This document shows positions 36,983-47,971 of a stretch of DNA of 64,000 bases, piece after piece. How positions within the stretch are numbered: position 1 is the stretch's first letter; each line of letters begins with the position of its first letter. Below the pieces are notes generated by a model. It saw only the letters and a list, made by a program, of their open reading frames with translations. It was not told the DNA's origin and made no database searches. The stretch comes from Streptococcus mitis (GTDB lineage Bacteria; Bacillota; Bacilli; Lactobacillales; Streptococcaceae): positions 62,001-126,000 of the forward strand of contig NZ_WIJK01000001.1 in NCBI RefSeq assembly GCF_009496285.1. Direction: 5' to 3'. A program made the position numbers and the translations under genes.

Positions 36983-37022
36983 CTCGGAATCAAAATTTGT
37001 TATTCTTTAGGAGGAATACATT

Positions 37023-38291
37023 ATGTCAACTAAATTCATGAAGAGCGCAGCTGTACTTGGTACTGCTACTCTTGCTAGCTTACTTTTGGTAGCTTGCGGA
37101 AGTAAAACTTCTGACAAAGCTGCTGACTCTTCTGCATCAGGAAGTCAAGAAATCACTTTCTATGTTGAAGACCAATATAAAGCTTTTGCAGAATCAGCTG
37201 CCAAAGCTTACGAAAAAGAAGCTGGTGTAAAAGTTACTATTAAAACAGGTGACCAATTAGGTGGACTTGACAATCTTTCACTTGATAACCAATCAGGTAA
37301 AGCTGCTGACGTCATGATGGCACCATACGACCGTGTAGGTAGCCTTGGTACTGACGGACAACTTTCAGAAGTTACTTTGAGCGACGGTGCTAAAACAGAC
37401 GATACTACTAAATCTCTTGTAACTGTTGGTGGTAAAGTTTATGGGGCTCCAGCCGTTATCGAGTCACTTGTTATGTACTATAACAAAGACTTAGTGAAAG
37501 AAGCTCCTAAAACATTTGCTGACTTGGAAGAACTTGCTAAAGATAGCAAATATGCCTTCGCTGGTGAAGACGGAAAAACTACTGCTTTCCTAGCTGACTG
37601 GACTAACTTCTACTACGCATATGGACTTCTTGCTGGTAATGGTGCCTACGTGTTTGGACAAAACGGTAAAGACCCTAAAGATATTGGTCTTGCTAACGAT
37701 GGTGCTATTGCAGGTATCAACTATGCTAAAACTTGGTATGACAAATGGCCTAAAGGTATGCAAGATACTGAAGGTGCTGGAAACTTGATCCAAACTCAAT
37801 TCCAAGAAGGTAAAACAGCTGCTATCATTGATGGACCTTGGAAAGCTCAAGCATTCAAAGATGCTAAAGTAAACTACGGTGTTGCAACTATCCCAACTCT
37901 TCCAAACGGTAAAAACTACGCAGCCTTTGGTGGTGGTAAAGCTTGGATCATCCCATCAAGTACTAAGAACCTTGAAGGAGCTCAAAAATTCGTAGACTTC
38001 CTTGTTTCAACTGACCAACAAAAAGCATTCTACGATGCAACAAACGAAATCCCAGCTAACACTGAAGCTCGTACTTACGCTGAAGGTAAAAATGATGAGT
38101 TGACTACTGCTGTTATCAAACAGTTCCAAAATGCTCAACCAATGCCAAACATCTCTCAAATGTCAACAGTTTGGGATCCAGCGAAAACAATGCTCTTTGA
38201 CGCTGTAAGCGGTAAGAAAGATGCTAAAACAGCTGCTAATGATGCTGTAACATTGATCAAAGAAACAATCCAACAAAAATTTGGTAACTAA
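37023..38291 (+). CDS. malX: Maltose/maltodextrin-binding lipoprotein
   Basis: This 422-residue solute-binding protein has a signal peptide with lipobox LVAC (Cys25) and an extracellular-solute-binding family 1 domain (TFYVEDQYKAFAESAAKAYEKEAG, later NYAAFGGGKAWIIPSSTKN). It delivers maltodextrins to the MalCD permease; in streptococci the shared ATPase MsmK, encoded elsewhere, supplies energy. No ATPase gene is present here. The Ala/Lys-rich low-complexity linker after Cys25 is usual. Confidence 0.97.
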   Translation: MSTKFMKSAAVLGTATLASLLLVACGSKTSDKAADSSASGSQEITFYVEDQYKAFAESAAKAYEKEAGVKVTIKTGDQLGGLDNLSLDNQSGKAADVMMAPYDRVGSLGTDGQLSEVTLSDGAKTDDTTKSLVTVGGKVYGAPAVIESLVMYYNKDLVKEAPKTFADLEELAKDSKYAFAGEDGKTTAFLADWTNFYYAYGLLAGNGAYVFGQNGKDPKDIGLANDGAIAGINYAKTWYDKWPKGMQDTEGAGNLIQTQFQEGKTAAIIDGPWKAQAFKDAKVNYGVATIPTLPNGKNYAAFGGGKAWIIPSSTKNLEGAQKFVDFLVSTDQQKAFYDATNEIPANTEARTYAEGKNDELTTAVIKQFQNAQPMPNISQMSTVWDPAKTMLFDAVSGKKDAKTAANDAVTLIKETIQQKFGN

Positions 38292-38387
38292 TTGATTGAT
38301 TCAAGGGGGATTTAAAACTTATCCCCCTTGATTTTTAGATATTAACAGAACTCAGCTTGACGTTCACATCTTATGAAAGGAGCACTC

Positions 38388-39677
38388 ATGGAACAACAAC
38401 CAAGAAAAGCAGCCTTGCTTTCATTGATTCCTGGGTTGGGGCAAATCTATAACAAACAAAAAGCCAAAGGTTTTATCTTCCTTGCTGTAACATTAGCTTT
38501 TGTCCTCTATTTTATAGTACTTGCAGCACCTGAATTGAGCAATTTGATCACACTTGGGGAAAAACCTGGCCGTGACAACTCTCTCTTTATGTTGATTCGT
38601 GGTGCATTTCACTCTATTTTTGTAATTGTTTATCTAGCCTTTTATATTCTCAATATTAAAGACGCTCACACTATTGCAAAACGTATCAATAATGGCATCC
38701 CTGTCCCATTGACACTTAAGGATATGATTAAAGGTATCTATGAAAATGGATTCCCATACTTGCTCATTATCCCATCTTACGTTGCCATGACATTTGCGAT
38801 TATCTTCCCGGTTATTGTAACCTTGATGATTGCCTTTACTAACTACGATTTCCAACACTTACCACCAAACAAATTATTGGATTGGGTTGGTTTGACTAAC
38901 TTCACAAATATCTGGAGCTTGAGTACCTTCCGTTCAGCCTTCGGTTCTGTTCTTTCTTGGACTATTATCTGGGCTTTGTCTGCATCAACTTTACAGATTG
39001 TAATCGGTATCTTCACAGCTATTATTGCTAACCAACCATTCATCAAAGGGAAACGTATCTTTGGTGTTATCTTCCTTCTGCCTTGGGCGGTTCCAGCCTT
39101 CATCACTATCTTGACATTCTCAAACATGTTTAACGATAGTGTTGGTGCTATCAATACCCAAGTTTTGCCACTTTTTGCTAAGGTTCTTCCATTCCTTGAC
39201 GGGGCACTCATCCCTTGGAAAACAGACCCTACTTGGACTAAGGTTGCCTTGATTATGATGCAAGGTTGGCTTGGATTCCCTTATATCTATGTCCTTACTC
39301 TCGGTATCCTACAGTCTATTCCAAACGACTTGTATGAAGCAGCTTATATCGACGGTGCAAACGCTTGGCAAAAATTCCGCAGCATCACTTTCCCAATGAT
39401 TTTGGCTGTTGCGGCGCCTACTTTGATCAGCCAATACACCTTCAACTTTAACAACTTCTCTATCATGTACCTCTTCAATGGCGGTGGTCCTGGTAGTGTC
39501 GGTGGTGGAGCTGGTTCAACCGATATCTTGATCTCATGGATTTACCGTTTAACAACAGGTACAGCTCCTCAATACTCTATGGCAGCTGCCGTTACCTTGA
39601 TTATTTCAATCATTGTCATCTCTATTTCTATGATTGCCTTCAAGAAACTACACGCATTTGATATGGAGGACGTCTAA
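38388..39677 (+). CDS. malC: Maltodextrin ABC permease MalC (MalF type)
   Basis: This 429-residue permease has about eight membrane segments and the EAA loop [22 protein letters not shown] that contacts the ATPase. The N-terminal [15 protein letters not shown] stretch is typical of MalF-type subunits in streptococci. The ATG at 38388 is preferred over one at 38373 because AAAGGAG lies just upstream of the former and is part of the reading frame of the latter. The malX-malC gap is about 96 bp without a strong terminator. Confidence 0.95.
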   Translation: MEQQPRKAALLSLIPGLGQIYNKQKAKGFIFLAVTLAFVLYFIVLAAPELSNLITLGEKPGRDNSLFMLIRGAFHSIFVIVYLAFYILNIKDAHTIAKRINNGIPVPLTLKDMIKGIYENGFPYLLIIPSYVAMTFAIIFPVIVTLMIAFTNYDFQHLPPNKLLDWVGLTNFTNIWSLSTFRSAFGSVLSWTIIWALSASTLQIVIGIFTAIIANQPFIKGKRIFGVIFLLPWAVPAFITILTFSNMFNDSVGAINTQVLPLFAKVLPFLDGALIPWKTDPTWTKVALIMMQGWLGFPYIYVLTLGILQSIPNDLYEAAYIDGANAWQKFRSITFPMILAVAAPTLISQYTFNFNNFSIMYLFNGGGPGSVGGGAGSTDILISWIYRLTTGTAPQYSMAAAVTLIISIIVISISMIAFKKLHAFDMEDV

Positions 39678-39678
39678 G

Positions 39679-40521
39679 ATGAATAACTCAATCAAACTCA
39701 AACGTAGACTGACTCAAACCCTCACTTACCTCTACTTGATCGGACTTTCAATCGTCATTATCTACCCACTTTTAATCACGATTATGTCTGCCTTCAAGGC
39801 TGGTAACGTTGTGGCCTTTAAACTCGACAGCAATGTCAACTTTAGTCTTGATAACTTCAAAGGGCTCTTTACAGAAACCTTGTACGGTACATGGTACCTC
39901 AACACTTTGATCATCGCTTTGATCACTATGGTTGTACAAACAAGTATTATCGTACTTGCTGGTTATGCCTACAGCCGTTACAACTTCTTGGCTCGTAAGC
40001 AAAGTTTGGTCTTCTTCTTGATTATCCAAATGGTGCCTACAATGGCTGCTTTGACTGCCTTCTTCGTTATGGCCCTCATGTTGAACGCCCTTAACCATAG
40101 CTGGTTCCTCATCTTCCTCTACGTCGGTGGTGGTATCCCTATGAATGCATGGTTGATGAAAGGTTACTTTGACACCGTGCCAATGTCTCTTGATGAGTCT
40201 GCAAAACTTGATGGTGCAGGACACTTCCGCCGCTTCTGGCAAATCGTTCTCCCTCTTGTTCGCCCAATGGTGGCGGTACAAGCACTCTGGGCCTTCATGG
40301 GACCTTTCGGGGACTACATCCTCTCTAGTTTCTTGCTTCGTGAGAAAGAATACTTTACAGTTGCCGTTGGTCTACAAACCTTCGTTAGCAATGCGAAGAA
40401 CTTGAAAATTGCCTACTTCTCAGCAGGTGCTATCCTCATCGCTCTTCCAATCTGTACACTTTTCTTCTTCTTGCAAAAGAACTTCGTTTCAGGACTTACA
40501 AGCGGTGGCGACAAGGGGTAA
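39679..40521 (+). CDS. malD: Maltodextrin ABC permease MalD (MalG type)
   Basis: This 280-residue permease has six membrane segments and the EAA loop [20 protein letters not shown]. The start at 39679 is supported by GGAGG just before the malC stop; an earlier in-frame start at 39634 would overlap malC by 44 bases without a ribosome site. It is the last gene of the malXCD transcript. Confidence 0.96.
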   Translation: MNNSIKLKRRLTQTLTYLYLIGLSIVIIYPLLITIMSAFKAGNVVAFKLDSNVNFSLDNFKGLFTETLYGTWYLNTLIIALITMVVQTSIIVLAGYAYSRYNFLARKQSLVFFLIIQMVPTMAALTAFFVMALMLNALNHSWFLIFLYVGGGIPMNAWLMKGYFDTVPMSLDESAKLDGAGHFRRFWQIVLPLVRPMVAVQALWAFMGPFGDYILSSFLLREKEYFTVAVGLQTFVSNAKNLKIAYFSAGAILIALPICTLFFFLQKNFVSGLTSGGDKG

Positions 40522-40542
40522 TATACCCCCGCCACCCTTTTT
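40504..40542 (+). terminator. Terminator of malXCD
   Basis: GGTGGCG (40504-40510) pairs with CGCCACC (40530-40536), with inner GGGGT/ACCCC pairs, then CTTTTTC. It overlaps the malD stop codon. Confidence 0.88.
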
Positions 40543-40550
40543 CATTTTTA

Positions 40551-40655
40551 ATACTCTTCTAAAATCAAATTCAAACCGCGTCAACGTCGCCTTGCCGTAC
40601 TCAAGTACAGCCTTTGGCTAGTTTCCTAGTTTGCTCTTTGATTTTCATTGAGTAT
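40551..40655. repeat. BOX element between malD and malA
   Basis: This 105-bp boxA-boxC unit lies directly after the malXCD terminator and before the malA promoter, so it is probably not in either transcript. The rest of the 310-bp gap holds only the malA promoter. Confidence 0.92.
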
Positions 40656-40768
40656 AAACTAATGCTTATATAGTCTGGTGAGAAACAAGAGATTATTGAG
40701 AATACCCTCATTGTTAGTTGACAAATTTTATTAATAGTCTACTTTCAACAAGGATTCGTATCCCCTGC

Positions 40769-40797
40769 TTGAAATAAAACACATTTCTCTATATAAT
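40769..40797 (+). promoter_or_regulatory. malAR promoter
   Basis: TTGAAA (40769-40774), a 17-base spacer and TATAAT (40792-40797), 35 bases before malA. No MalR-type palindrome is near it. Confidence 0.85.
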
Positions 40798-40831
40798 ACT
40801 CGTATAGAAAAATGCCTATAGAAAGAGATTT

Positions 40832-41632
40832 ATGTTACCATATCCATTTTCTTATTTTAATAGTATATGGGGATTTCGTAAGCCCCTCTCTCAACGTTTT
40901 GGTCTCAACTGGTTTCAACTGATTTTTACCAGTATCTTCTTGATTAGCTTGTCGATGATCCCTATTGCTATCCAAAACAGTTCTCAGGAAACTTATCCTT
41001 TAGAAACTTTCATCAATGATGTCTACACTCCTTTGACGGATAGTGTGGTTCAGGATTTGGCTGCCAATGCAAAGATTGTAGATGGTAAGTTGAGCTATGC
41101 AGGTTCATCTCCTCATCAAGCTTCTATCCAAATCGGAGACCCTTCTAGTTCAAACTTCCCTGAGGAATTACTTCTGAACTTTGAACCTGAGAAACTCATC
41201 ATCAGTAAGCAAGGAAAAGAATTGACCAGCATTCGCTATCACGCGATAACGACTGAGAGCTTCCAAAGCAAGGAAAGCTTAACACAAGCCATTTCTAAAG
41301 ACTGGTATCAACAGAATCGCGTCTATATTAGTCTCTTTCTTGTGCTAGGTTCTAGCTTCCTCTTTGGACTTAATTTTTTTATTGTTGCTTTAGGTGCTAG
41401 CCTCTTGCTCTACTTCACGAAAAAATCGCGTCTCTTTTCATTTAAAAGCTACAAAGAGTGCTATCATTTCATTTTGAACTGTTTAGGATTACCAACCTTA
41501 CTTGCTATGATTCTAGGTCTCCTAGGCCAAAATATGGCCACTTTAATTACTGTTCAAAATATTTTATTTGTTCTATACCTGGTCACTATCTTTTACAAAA
41601 CGCATTTCCGTGATCCAGACTACCATAAGTAG
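40832..41632 (+). CDS. malA: MalA, DUF1189 family membrane protein
   Basis: This 266-residue protein has one membrane helix near residue 30-48, an extracellular domain of about 110 residues and three more helices toward the C-terminus. This layout is DUF1189, to which streptococcal MalA belongs. Its role in maltose use is not established. It stands 9 bp before malR and shares its promoter. Confidence 0.9.
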   Translation: MLPYPFSYFNSIWGFRKPLSQRFGLNWFQLIFTSIFLISLSMIPIAIQNSSQETYPLETFINDVYTPLTDSVVQDLAANAKIVDGKLSYAGSSPHQASIQIGDPSSSNFPEELLLNFEPEKLIISKQGKELTSIRYHAITTESFQSKESLTQAISKDWYQQNRVYISLFLVLGSSFLFGLNFFIVALGASLLLYFTKKSRLFSFKSYKECYHFILNCLGLPTLLAMILGLLGQNMATLITVQNILFVLYLVTIFYKTHFRDPDYHK

Positions 41633-41641
41633 GAGATTATT

Positions 41642-42628
41642 ATGCCTGTTACGATTAAAGACGTGGCCAAGGCTGCTGGTGTTTCACCTTCAACCGTAAC
41701 CCGTGTTATTCAAAATAAATCAACCATTAGCGATGAAACAAAAAAACGCGTTCGCAAGGCTATGAAGGAGCTCAATTACCACCCCAACCTCAACGCTCGT
41801 AGCTTGGTAAGCAGTTATACCCAAGTTATTGGCTTGGTGCTTCCTGACGACTCAGATGCCTTCTATCAAAATCCTTTCTTCCCATCTGTCCTCCGTGGTA
41901 TCGCCCAAGTCGCCTCTGAAAACCACTACGCCATTCAGATTGCGACAGGTAAAGATGCCAAAGAGCGTCTTAAAGCTATTTCTCAGATGGTCTATGGTAA
42001 GCGTGTAGACGGTTTGATTTTCCTCTATGCCCAAGAAGAGGACCCTTTGGTTAAGTTAGTAGTAGACGAGCAATTTCCTTTCCTTATCTTAGGTAAATCT
42101 CTATCTCCCTTCATTCCACTTGTCGATAATGACAATGTCCAAGCTGGTTTTGATGCGACAGAGTATTTCATCAAAAAAGGATGCAAGCGAATTGCCTTTA
42201 TCGGAGGTACTAAGCGACTCTTCGTAACACTAGACCGTCTGACAGGTTACGAGCTAGCTCTCAAACAATACCAACTTCCTCTCGATACTAATCTGACTTA
42301 CTTTGCTACTGAATTTCTTGAAGATAATGGTTATCGCTTTAGTAGACTTCTCTTCAAACACAATCCAAATATTGACGCTATTATTACCATTGATAGTCTC
42401 CTTGCTGCAGGGGTCTGTGATTACATCGCAAAACACCAACTGGATGTCCCTGTCCTCAGCTTCGACTCAGTCAATCCCAAGCTCAACTTGGCGGCCTATG
42501 TCGATATCAATAGTTTGGAGCTTGGTCGTGTTTCCTTTGAAACTATTCTCCAGATCATCAATGATGCTAAAAACAACAAACAAATTTGTTACCGCCAGTT
42601 GATTGCCCACAAAATCGTTGAAAAATAA
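41642..42628 (+). CDS. malR: Maltose operon repressor MalR
   Basis: This 328-residue LacI/GalR family repressor has an N-terminal helix-turn-helix (TIKDVAKAAGVSPSTVTRVI) and a hinge helix containing NLNARSLVS, followed by a periplasmic-binding-like effector domain. In pneumococcus MalR represses malXCD and malMP and is released by maltose. The CG-centred palindromes at the malQ and malX promoters in this window are its expected targets. Confidence 0.97.
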   Translation: MPVTIKDVAKAAGVSPSTVTRVIQNKSTISDETKKRVRKAMKELNYHPNLNARSLVSSYTQVIGLVLPDDSDAFYQNPFFPSVLRGIAQVASENHYAIQIATGKDAKERLKAISQMVYGKRVDGLIFLYAQEEDPLVKLVVDEQFPFLILGKSLSPFIPLVDNDNVQAGFDATEYFIKKGCKRIAFIGGTKRLFVTLDRLTGYELALKQYQLPLDTNLTYFATEFLEDNGYRFSRLLFKHNPNIDAIITIDSLLAAGVCDYIAKHQLDVPVLSFDSVNPKLNLAAYVDINSLELGRVSFETILQIINDAKNNKQICYRQLIAHKIVEK

Positions 42629-42634
42629 AAAAGC

Positions 42635-42669
42635 CCAACTCTGACAATATGTTCAAGAGTTGGTTTTTT
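42635..42669 (+). terminator. Terminator of malAR
   Basis: CCAACTCT (42635-42642) pairs with AGAGTTGG (42656-42663), followed by T6. Confidence 0.9.
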
Positions 42670-42750
42670 CGTTCTATTCATTGTTATAAATAACTATTAG
42701 TAAACTAGAGCAAGGTATCACTAATGGAATTTGAAGATGTCCTGAAATCT

Positions 42751-43692
42751 TTAGTTTTCGACTTCGACAAATCGTCCTAGGATATGAACATTTTCTGAAA
42801 CAGAAACAAAGGCCGTCGGATCAACTTGCTTCATGATTAATTTAAAATCATTGAACTCTGCACGAGTGATAACCGTAATCAAAACAGCCTTACGCTGGTG
42901 ATTATAAGTTCCTTCAGCATCATGGATCATGGTTGCGCCACGGTGCAATTTATTATGGATCTTCTCAATGACGGCATCTGGATTGCTAGTAACAATCATG
43001 GCCTGCATGCGTTTTTGCTTGGTGAAAACTGCATCTGTCACACGACTTGAGACAAAGATGGTAATCATGGAATAAAGGGCATATTTCCAACCAAAGGTCA
43101 CTCCAGCAATCAACATGATGGTACCGTTCACCAAGAAAGAGATACTTCCGACGTTGCGACCTGTCTTCTTACGAATGGTTAGGCTGACAATATCTGTTCC
43201 GCCACTGGAGATGTTATGTCGTAAAGCAAAGCCGATCCCCAATCCCATGACGACTCCCCCAAAAAGGGCATTGATGATTGGATCCTCTGTCAAGACCACC
43301 ACAGGCACAAACTGGATAAAGAGCGAGCTCATGGATACCGTGATAAAGGTAAAAATCGTAAACTTATGTCCAATTTGGTACCAGGCTAAAATCATCAGCG
43401 GGATATTGATAGCGTAAAATGCTACTGAAATTGGGAAATGAAACCCAAACCAGTGGTTACTTAGAGCAGATATAATTTGGGCCAAACCTGTCGCACCACT
43501 TGAATAAACGTGCCCTGGTTGGAAAAAGAAATTAACGGCTACTGCTGATAGAAAACCATATACCAGAGAAGCTGAGATTTTTTCATCGTATTTTTCTCGA
43601 GAAATACTTTGTAAAACACGCAAAATCTTTACTCGATAAGCAAAGCGGCGAAGATAATGGTACCACTTTTTAGTTAGTTTCGTTTGTTTCAT
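42751..43692 (-). CDS. YitT family membrane protein (DUF161/DUF2179)
   Basis: This 313-residue protein has five to six N-terminal membrane segments with [10 protein letters not shown] and [11 protein letters not shown] motifs of the YitT family, and a C-terminal cytoplasmic DUF2179 domain ([27 protein letters not shown]). Function is unknown; transport has been proposed. The start overlaps aspS by 23 bp with no clear ribosome site, which points to translational coupling. Confidence 0.92.
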   Translation of the reverse strand: MKQTKLTKKWYHYLRRFAYRVKILRVLQSISREKYDEKISASLVYGFLSAVAVNFFFQPGHVYSSGATGLAQIISALSNHWFGFHFPISVAFYAINIPLMILAWYQIGHKFTIFTFITVSMSSLFIQFVPVVVLTEDPIINALFGGVVMGLGIGFALRHNISSGGTDIVSLTIRKKTGRNVGSISFLVNGTIMLIAGVTFGWKYALYSMITIFVSSRVTDAVFTKQKRMQAMIVTSNPDAVIEKIHNKLHRGATMIHDAEGTYNHQRKAVLITVITRAEFNDFKLIMKQVDPTAFVSVSENVHILGRFVEVEN

Positions 43693-45433
43693 CTTGTTCT
43701 ACTTGTAGATTAAGTTCCTCTAGTTGTTTAAGAGCTACTGTTGATGGTGCTTGCGTCATTGGGTCAGTTGCCTTATTGTTCTTAGGAAAGGCAATAACTT
43801 CGCGGATATTTTCTTCTCCAGCGAGCAACATGACAAAACGGTCAAGACCGATAGCCAAACCACCGTGTGGTGGGAAGCCATAGTCCATAGCTTCCAAAAG
43901 GAAACCAAACTGGTCATTTGCTTCTTCAGCTGAGAAACCAAGAGCTTTGAACATGCGTTCTTGGAGTTCTTTTTGGTTGATACGAAGACTACCACCACCA
44001 AGCTCATAACCGTTCAAGACGATATCATAGGCAATGGCACGAACCTTAGCCAAATCACCTTCAAGCTCATGAGCAGTTTCTGCTTGAGGAAGGGTAAATG
44101 GATGGTGGGCACTCATATAACGCCCTTCTTCTTCAGACCATTCAAACATTGGCCAGTCAACAACCCAAAGGAAGTTAAATTTATCCTGATCAATCAAGCC
44201 TAGTTCTTTAGCAATACGTCCACGAAGGGCACCAAGTGTTGCATTGGCTACTTCAAGCGTATCAGCCACAAAGAGAACCAAATCCTTATCTTCAAGACCA
44301 AGTGCTGCAGTCAATTCTGCTTGGATACCAGTCAAGAATTTCGCAACTGGTCCGTTTAATTCTCCATCAACAACCTTGACCCAAGCAAGACCTTTGGCAC
44401 CGTACTGTTTGGCTACTTCGGTCATCTTGTCGATATCTTTACGTGAATAGTTGTCCGCAGCTCCTTTGACCACAATGGCTTTTACAGCAGGTGCTTCTGA
44501 AAAGACTTTAAAGTCAACACCTTTGACCACTTCTGTCAAGTCCTGAAGCAACATCTCAAAACGAGTATCAGGCTTGTCAGAACCATAAAGAGCCATGGCA
44601 TCATCATACTTCATACGAGGGAATGGCAGTGTTACTTCGATGCCTTTTGTTTCCTTCATCACGCGCGCAATCAAACCTTCTGTGATATCTTGAATTTCTT
44701 GCTCAGTAAGGAATGAAGTTTCCAAGTCGACCTGTGTAAACTCAGGTTGACGGTCTCCACGTAAATCTTCATCGCGGAAACATTTGACGATTTGGTAGTA
44801 ACGGTCAAATCCCGCATTCATTAACAACTGTTTTGTAATCTGCGGACTTTGAGGAAGGGCATAGAAATGACCCTTATTGACACGAGAAGGCACCAAATAG
44901 TCACGCGCCCCCTCTGGTGTTGACTTAGAAAGGAATGGCGTTTCCACATCAATAAATTCCAACTCATCCAAGTAGTTGCGGATAGAATGTGTTACTTTGG
45001 CACGAAGTTTAAGATTTTCCAACATTTCTGGACGACGAAGGTCAAGATAACGGTAACGTAGACGCGTATCATCGTTCGCTTCAATGCCATCCTTGATTTC
45101 AAATGGTGTTGTTTTGGCTGTGTTAAGTACAGAAAGAGCTGTTACATTCAATTCAACTGCACCAGTCGCCAACTTATCATTGGCTTGCTCACGTGCAGCA
45201 ACTTGACCAGTCACCTCGATGACAAATTCACTACGAAGGCTTTCAGCTGTTGCCATCACCTCTGCAGATACTTTTTCTGGGTTGATAACCAACTGCATGA
45301 TTCCTTCACGGTCACGAAGATCGATAAAGATCAAACCACCAAGGTCACGACGACGGGCTACCCATCCTTTCAAGGTAATTTCTTGTCCGATGTGTTCCTC
45401 ACGAACACGACCAGCATACATACTACGTTTCAT
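43670..45433 (-). CDS. aspS: Aspartyl-tRNA synthetase
   Basis: This 587-residue class IIb synthetase charges tRNA-Asp. It has an N-terminal OB-fold anticodon domain ([22 protein letters not shown]), motif 2 ([20 protein letters not shown]), the bacterial GAD insertion, and motif 3 ([15 protein letters not shown]). AGAGGAGA precedes the ATG. The YitT gene follows by overlap. Confidence 0.98.
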   Translation of the reverse strand: MKRSMYAGRVREEHIGQEITLKGWVARRRDLGGLIFIDLRDREGIMQLVINPEKVSAEVMATAESLRSEFVIEVTGQVAAREQANDKLATGAVELNVTALSVLNTAKTTPFEIKDGIEANDDTRLRYRYLDLRRPEMLENLKLRAKVTHSIRNYLDELEFIDVETPFLSKSTPEGARDYLVPSRVNKGHFYALPQSPQITKQLLMNAGFDRYYQIVKCFRDEDLRGDRQPEFTQVDLETSFLTEQEIQDITEGLIARVMKETKGIEVTLPFPRMKYDDAMALYGSDKPDTRFEMLLQDLTEVVKGVDFKVFSEAPAVKAIVVKGAADNYSRKDIDKMTEVAKQYGAKGLAWVKVVDGELNGPVAKFLTGIQAELTAALGLEDKDLVLFVADTLEVANATLGALRGRIAKELGLIDQDKFNFLWVVDWPMFEWSEEEGRYMSAHHPFTLPQAETAHELEGDLAKVRAIAYDIVLNGYELGGGSLRINQKELQERMFKALGFSAEEANDQFGFLLEAMDYGFPPHGGLAIGLDRFVMLLAGEENIREVIAFPKNNKATDPMTQAPSTVALKQLEELNLQVEQDETNETN

Positions 45434-45537
45434 GTTTTCTCTCCTCTTTTATTCTGTTACTATTTTACCATAAAAGCGCAGGCTCTTCATGAAAATCATC
45501 AGAAAAGTTGAGAAGAATCCTGCTATAAATGAAAAAA

Positions 45538-45565
45538 TCCAGCAAAATCATTCGCTGGACCTTAT
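45538..45565 (-). terminator. Terminator of the 45.6-49 kb leftward operon
   Basis: TCCAGC (45538-45543) pairs with GCTGGA (45554-45559) around a 10-base loop, and on the leftward strand a T6 run follows the stem. Confidence 0.85.
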
Positions 45566-45581
45566 TTTACTTGGTATTTCT

Positions 45582-45797
45582 TTATTTTTTTCGCTTTTCA
45601 GCAATCTCTGCAGCCTTTTTAGGGAGAACAATCTCCGTTGCATAGGCTGTCGCAAATCGCATAATACCTGCGATTGGTGCAAAGATAACTGCTAGATGGT
45701 TATAAAAGAAATCCCCTTTAAAAGCATAGGCAAGCGCTCCAATAATGAAGAAGAGTACAACTGCCTGAATCACTGCTAATAATATCACTCGTTTCAT
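45582..45797 (-). CDS. Small membrane protein of unknown function
   Basis: A 71-residue protein with two membrane segments (ILLAVIQAVVLFFIIGALAYAF and HLAVIFAPIAGIMRFATAY) and a strongly basic C-terminal helix (PKKAAEIAEKRKK). AGGAGG stands 6 bases before the ATG. It is the last gene before the terminator and is 18 bp downstream of the CPBP gene. No family recognised. Confidence 0.75.
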   Translation of the reverse strand: MKRVILLAVIQAVVLFFIIGALAYAFKGDFFYNHLAVIFAPIAGIMRFATAYATEIVLPKKAAEIAEKRKK

Positions 45798-45815
45798 GAC
45801 TTCCTCCTGAGTCTA

Positions 45816-46457
45816 TTATAGCATGAGAATCATTAAAAATCCGATTAAATTATTTAAAGCATGTAAAGCAATGCTGTATGCCAAACCACCTTTGCTGATA
45901 TATGCCAAGCCCAAGCTCAAACCGAGGGAACCATACACTAGGAATTGTTGAGGAGTGCCAGGGAAATGAACAAGGGCAAAAATGATAGTACTTACAAGAA
46001 GAAAGAGTACTGTCTGCTTGACGTTATCCTGCTGAGGGAAGACATAACGAGCTAACAGACCTCTAAAGGTCAACTCTTCTGTCAGGGGTGCAAAGACAAC
46101 AATCATGAAGAAAGAGAAGAGAGGTTGATTATGAGTCAATTGTTCTGCCGTCTGTTGACTGACAGATGGATCATTTGGTAAGAAATTTTGTACAACAATG
46201 ATAAGGACCCATACCAAGGCAGGCAACCAGATGTATTTGTTAAGGCCCGTTTTTTCTATCGTAACAGTTCCTGTCTTATACCACTTGTATGTTAAGAAGG
46301 TAAAAGCTCCTGCTAATAGAATATAAAGCGGAAGAACACCGACTATAGGTGCACCTGAACCAAGAGCAATCAGAGGTAAAGTCTGAATAAAACCGTAGAT
46401 AAACAAAAATGATAAGAAAGCAAGAACAAACCAGCCAATGTTTTTAAGTGTTTTCAT
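45816..46457 (-). CDS. CPBP family intramembrane metalloprotease
   Basis: This 213-residue protein with six or more membrane segments has all three CPBP (Abi) motifs: EELTFRG, FALVH and HALNN. Family members include CAAX processing enzymes and bacteriocin self-immunity proteins. It lies in an operon with two DUF3169 proteins and an XRE regulator. It is a different branch from the four CPBP genes at 60.1-63.1 kb. Confidence 0.9.
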   Translation of the reverse strand: MKTLKNIGWFVLAFLSFLFIYGFIQTLPLIALGSGAPIVGVLPLYILLAGAFTFLTYKWYKTGTVTIEKTGLNKYIWLPALVWVLIIVVQNFLPNDPSVSQQTAEQLTHNQPLFSFFMIVVFAPLTEELTFRGLLARYVFPQQDNVKQTVLFLLVSTIIFALVHFPGTPQQFLVYGSLGLSLGLAYISKGGLAYSIALHALNNLIGFLMILML

Positions 46458-46466
46458 AAAAGACTC

Positions 46467-47180
46467 CTATTTAAAATAACGTTTTGTTTTTCTTAATTGT
46501 GCGATAGTTATATAAAAATGAATGACGACTAAAAGAACTAAGGCAACCACTTGTATTTCTCGTAAAACAACTGATAATACTATCAATAAAAAATAGAGTG
46601 ATGGCAGTAAAATCTGATTCAACCTAAACAGAGTTAAATAGGCACTTTCCATCTCTGCCTGCTTTTCTCCCTCATCATAACTGTTAAGATATGCTAAAAT
46701 ATCTTTTGGAGTGTAATAAACAGACAGTTTATAGTGTCGAACGATAAAAATAGTTCGCAACAAGTAATTGGCAACAATAATGTATAAGCATAATAGAATA
46801 AGAGCAGGAAGAATTAGCAAGGTATTCTTAAATATCGGAGAAATCAGTATGATCCCACTGATCATCATTGCTATCATCAAAACATTTGAAGAAACCGAAC
46901 CATAATCTAAGTAACGATAGGCTCTTACATAGGTCTGATCACTATCTTCTTCCTCTGCCACCCTTTGATAAAGAGTATAAACTGCACGACTTTTGCCAAG
47001 ATAATACATGGCTAAGATGAAGGAAATTCCTCCAATAACGAGAGCGAATCCATAAACAGTGTGTAAGACTTGTGACATTTGAATCTGTTCAGCTATACCT
47101 CTAAGAGTGTAAGCAAAGGCTCCTACAAAAGCACTTAACATACACACTACTACTCTCAACCATTTACGATTATTTTTCAT
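46467..47180 (-). CDS. DUF3169 family membrane protein, copy 2
   Basis: This 237-residue protein has about six membrane segments in pairs and a conserved cytoplasmic region YTPKDILAYLNSYDEGEKQAEMESAY. It is clearly paralogous to the neighbour at 47236-47958. The ATG at 47180 follows AGAGGTC and is preferred over a TTG at 47207. Function unknown. Confidence 0.85.
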   Translation of the reverse strand: MKNNRKWLRVVVCMLSAFVGAFAYTLRGIAEQIQMSQVLHTVYGFALVIGGISFILAMYYLGKSRAVYTLYQRVAEEEDSDQTYVRAYRYLDYGSVSSNVLMIAMMISGIILISPIFKNTLLILPALILLCLYIIVANYLLRTIFIVRHYKLSVYYTPKDILAYLNSYDEGEKQAEMESAYLTLFRLNQILLPSLYFLLIVLSVVLREIQVVALVLLVVIHFYITIAQLRKTKRYFK

Positions 47181-47235
47181 TTTCTGACCTCTATCTAAAC
47201 TAGCCAATAACCTTAAGTAGTTTCAGTGATCTTTC

Positions 47236-47958
47236 CTATTTGAAATAGCGTTTCACCATAGGTATTTGCATCACATTGATATAAATATGGATAACAGCTA
47301 CGGCTAAAAGTGCTAATAACTGAATTTCTCCTGTAAGTACAGAAACGATATCAATCAAAATATACAAACCCGGTAAAACATATTGGTTTAATTGAAATAA
47401 AATCCGAAAGCTCTGCTCCAAATTTGCTTGTCGTTCTCCTTCATCGTAAGAATTGACATAATCTAACACATCCTTTGGAATAGAGAAGAATGACAAATCA
47501 AACTGACGAACAATCGAAATCGTCTTGAAAAGATATTTTTGAAGTACTGCAGCTAAAATAAGAGCTGGGACAGAAAGTCCTAGAACGATAGAACTTGTAT
47601 GGAGTATCATCACTTCATTCATAGAGATGAATAAGGCGAGTATAGTCATAACCGAGACAACGTTAAAGGCAATCGTACCGAACTCAAGATTTCGATACAT
47701 TTGCACATAATAAGTTTCATTCACATCGTCATCTATTTCCATTTGATATAAAGAGTGGAATTTCCTACTCTTTTTTAAAAAATAGATAGTTACAAAAATG
47801 CTAATGAAAGCTATCAATAAACAAGATGCTGAAATCCATGGAACTAGAGTATTCAAATTAAAACTTGTGCCCAATGCCCAAGCACGACCTGCAAGCATAC
47901 CTGTAAAATAGCCTAAAACACCAATCGCTAAGAAGTATAAGATTCGTTTCTTTTTCAT
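47236..47958 (-). CDS. DUF3169 family membrane protein, copy 1
   Basis: This 240-residue protein has the same helix layout as the next gene and the matching segment SIPKDVLDYVNSYDEGERQANLEQSF. The start at 47958 is chosen because GGGAGG lies 6 bases before it; an ATG at 47964 would overlap that ribosome site. The pair looks like a tandem duplication inside the XRE operon. Function unknown. Confidence 0.85.
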   Translation of the reverse strand: MKKKRILYFLAIGVLGYFTGMLAGRAWALGTSFNLNTLVPWISASCLLIAFISIFVTIYFLKKSRKFHSLYQMEIDDDVNETYYVQMYRNLEFGTIAFNVVSVMTILALFISMNEVMILHTSSIVLGLSVPALILAAVLQKYLFKTISIVRQFDLSFFSIPKDVLDYVNSYDEGERQANLEQSFRILFQLNQYVLPGLYILIDIVSVLTGEIQLLALLAVAVIHIYINVMQIPMVKRYFK

Positions 47959-47971
47959 TTTCATCCTCCCT

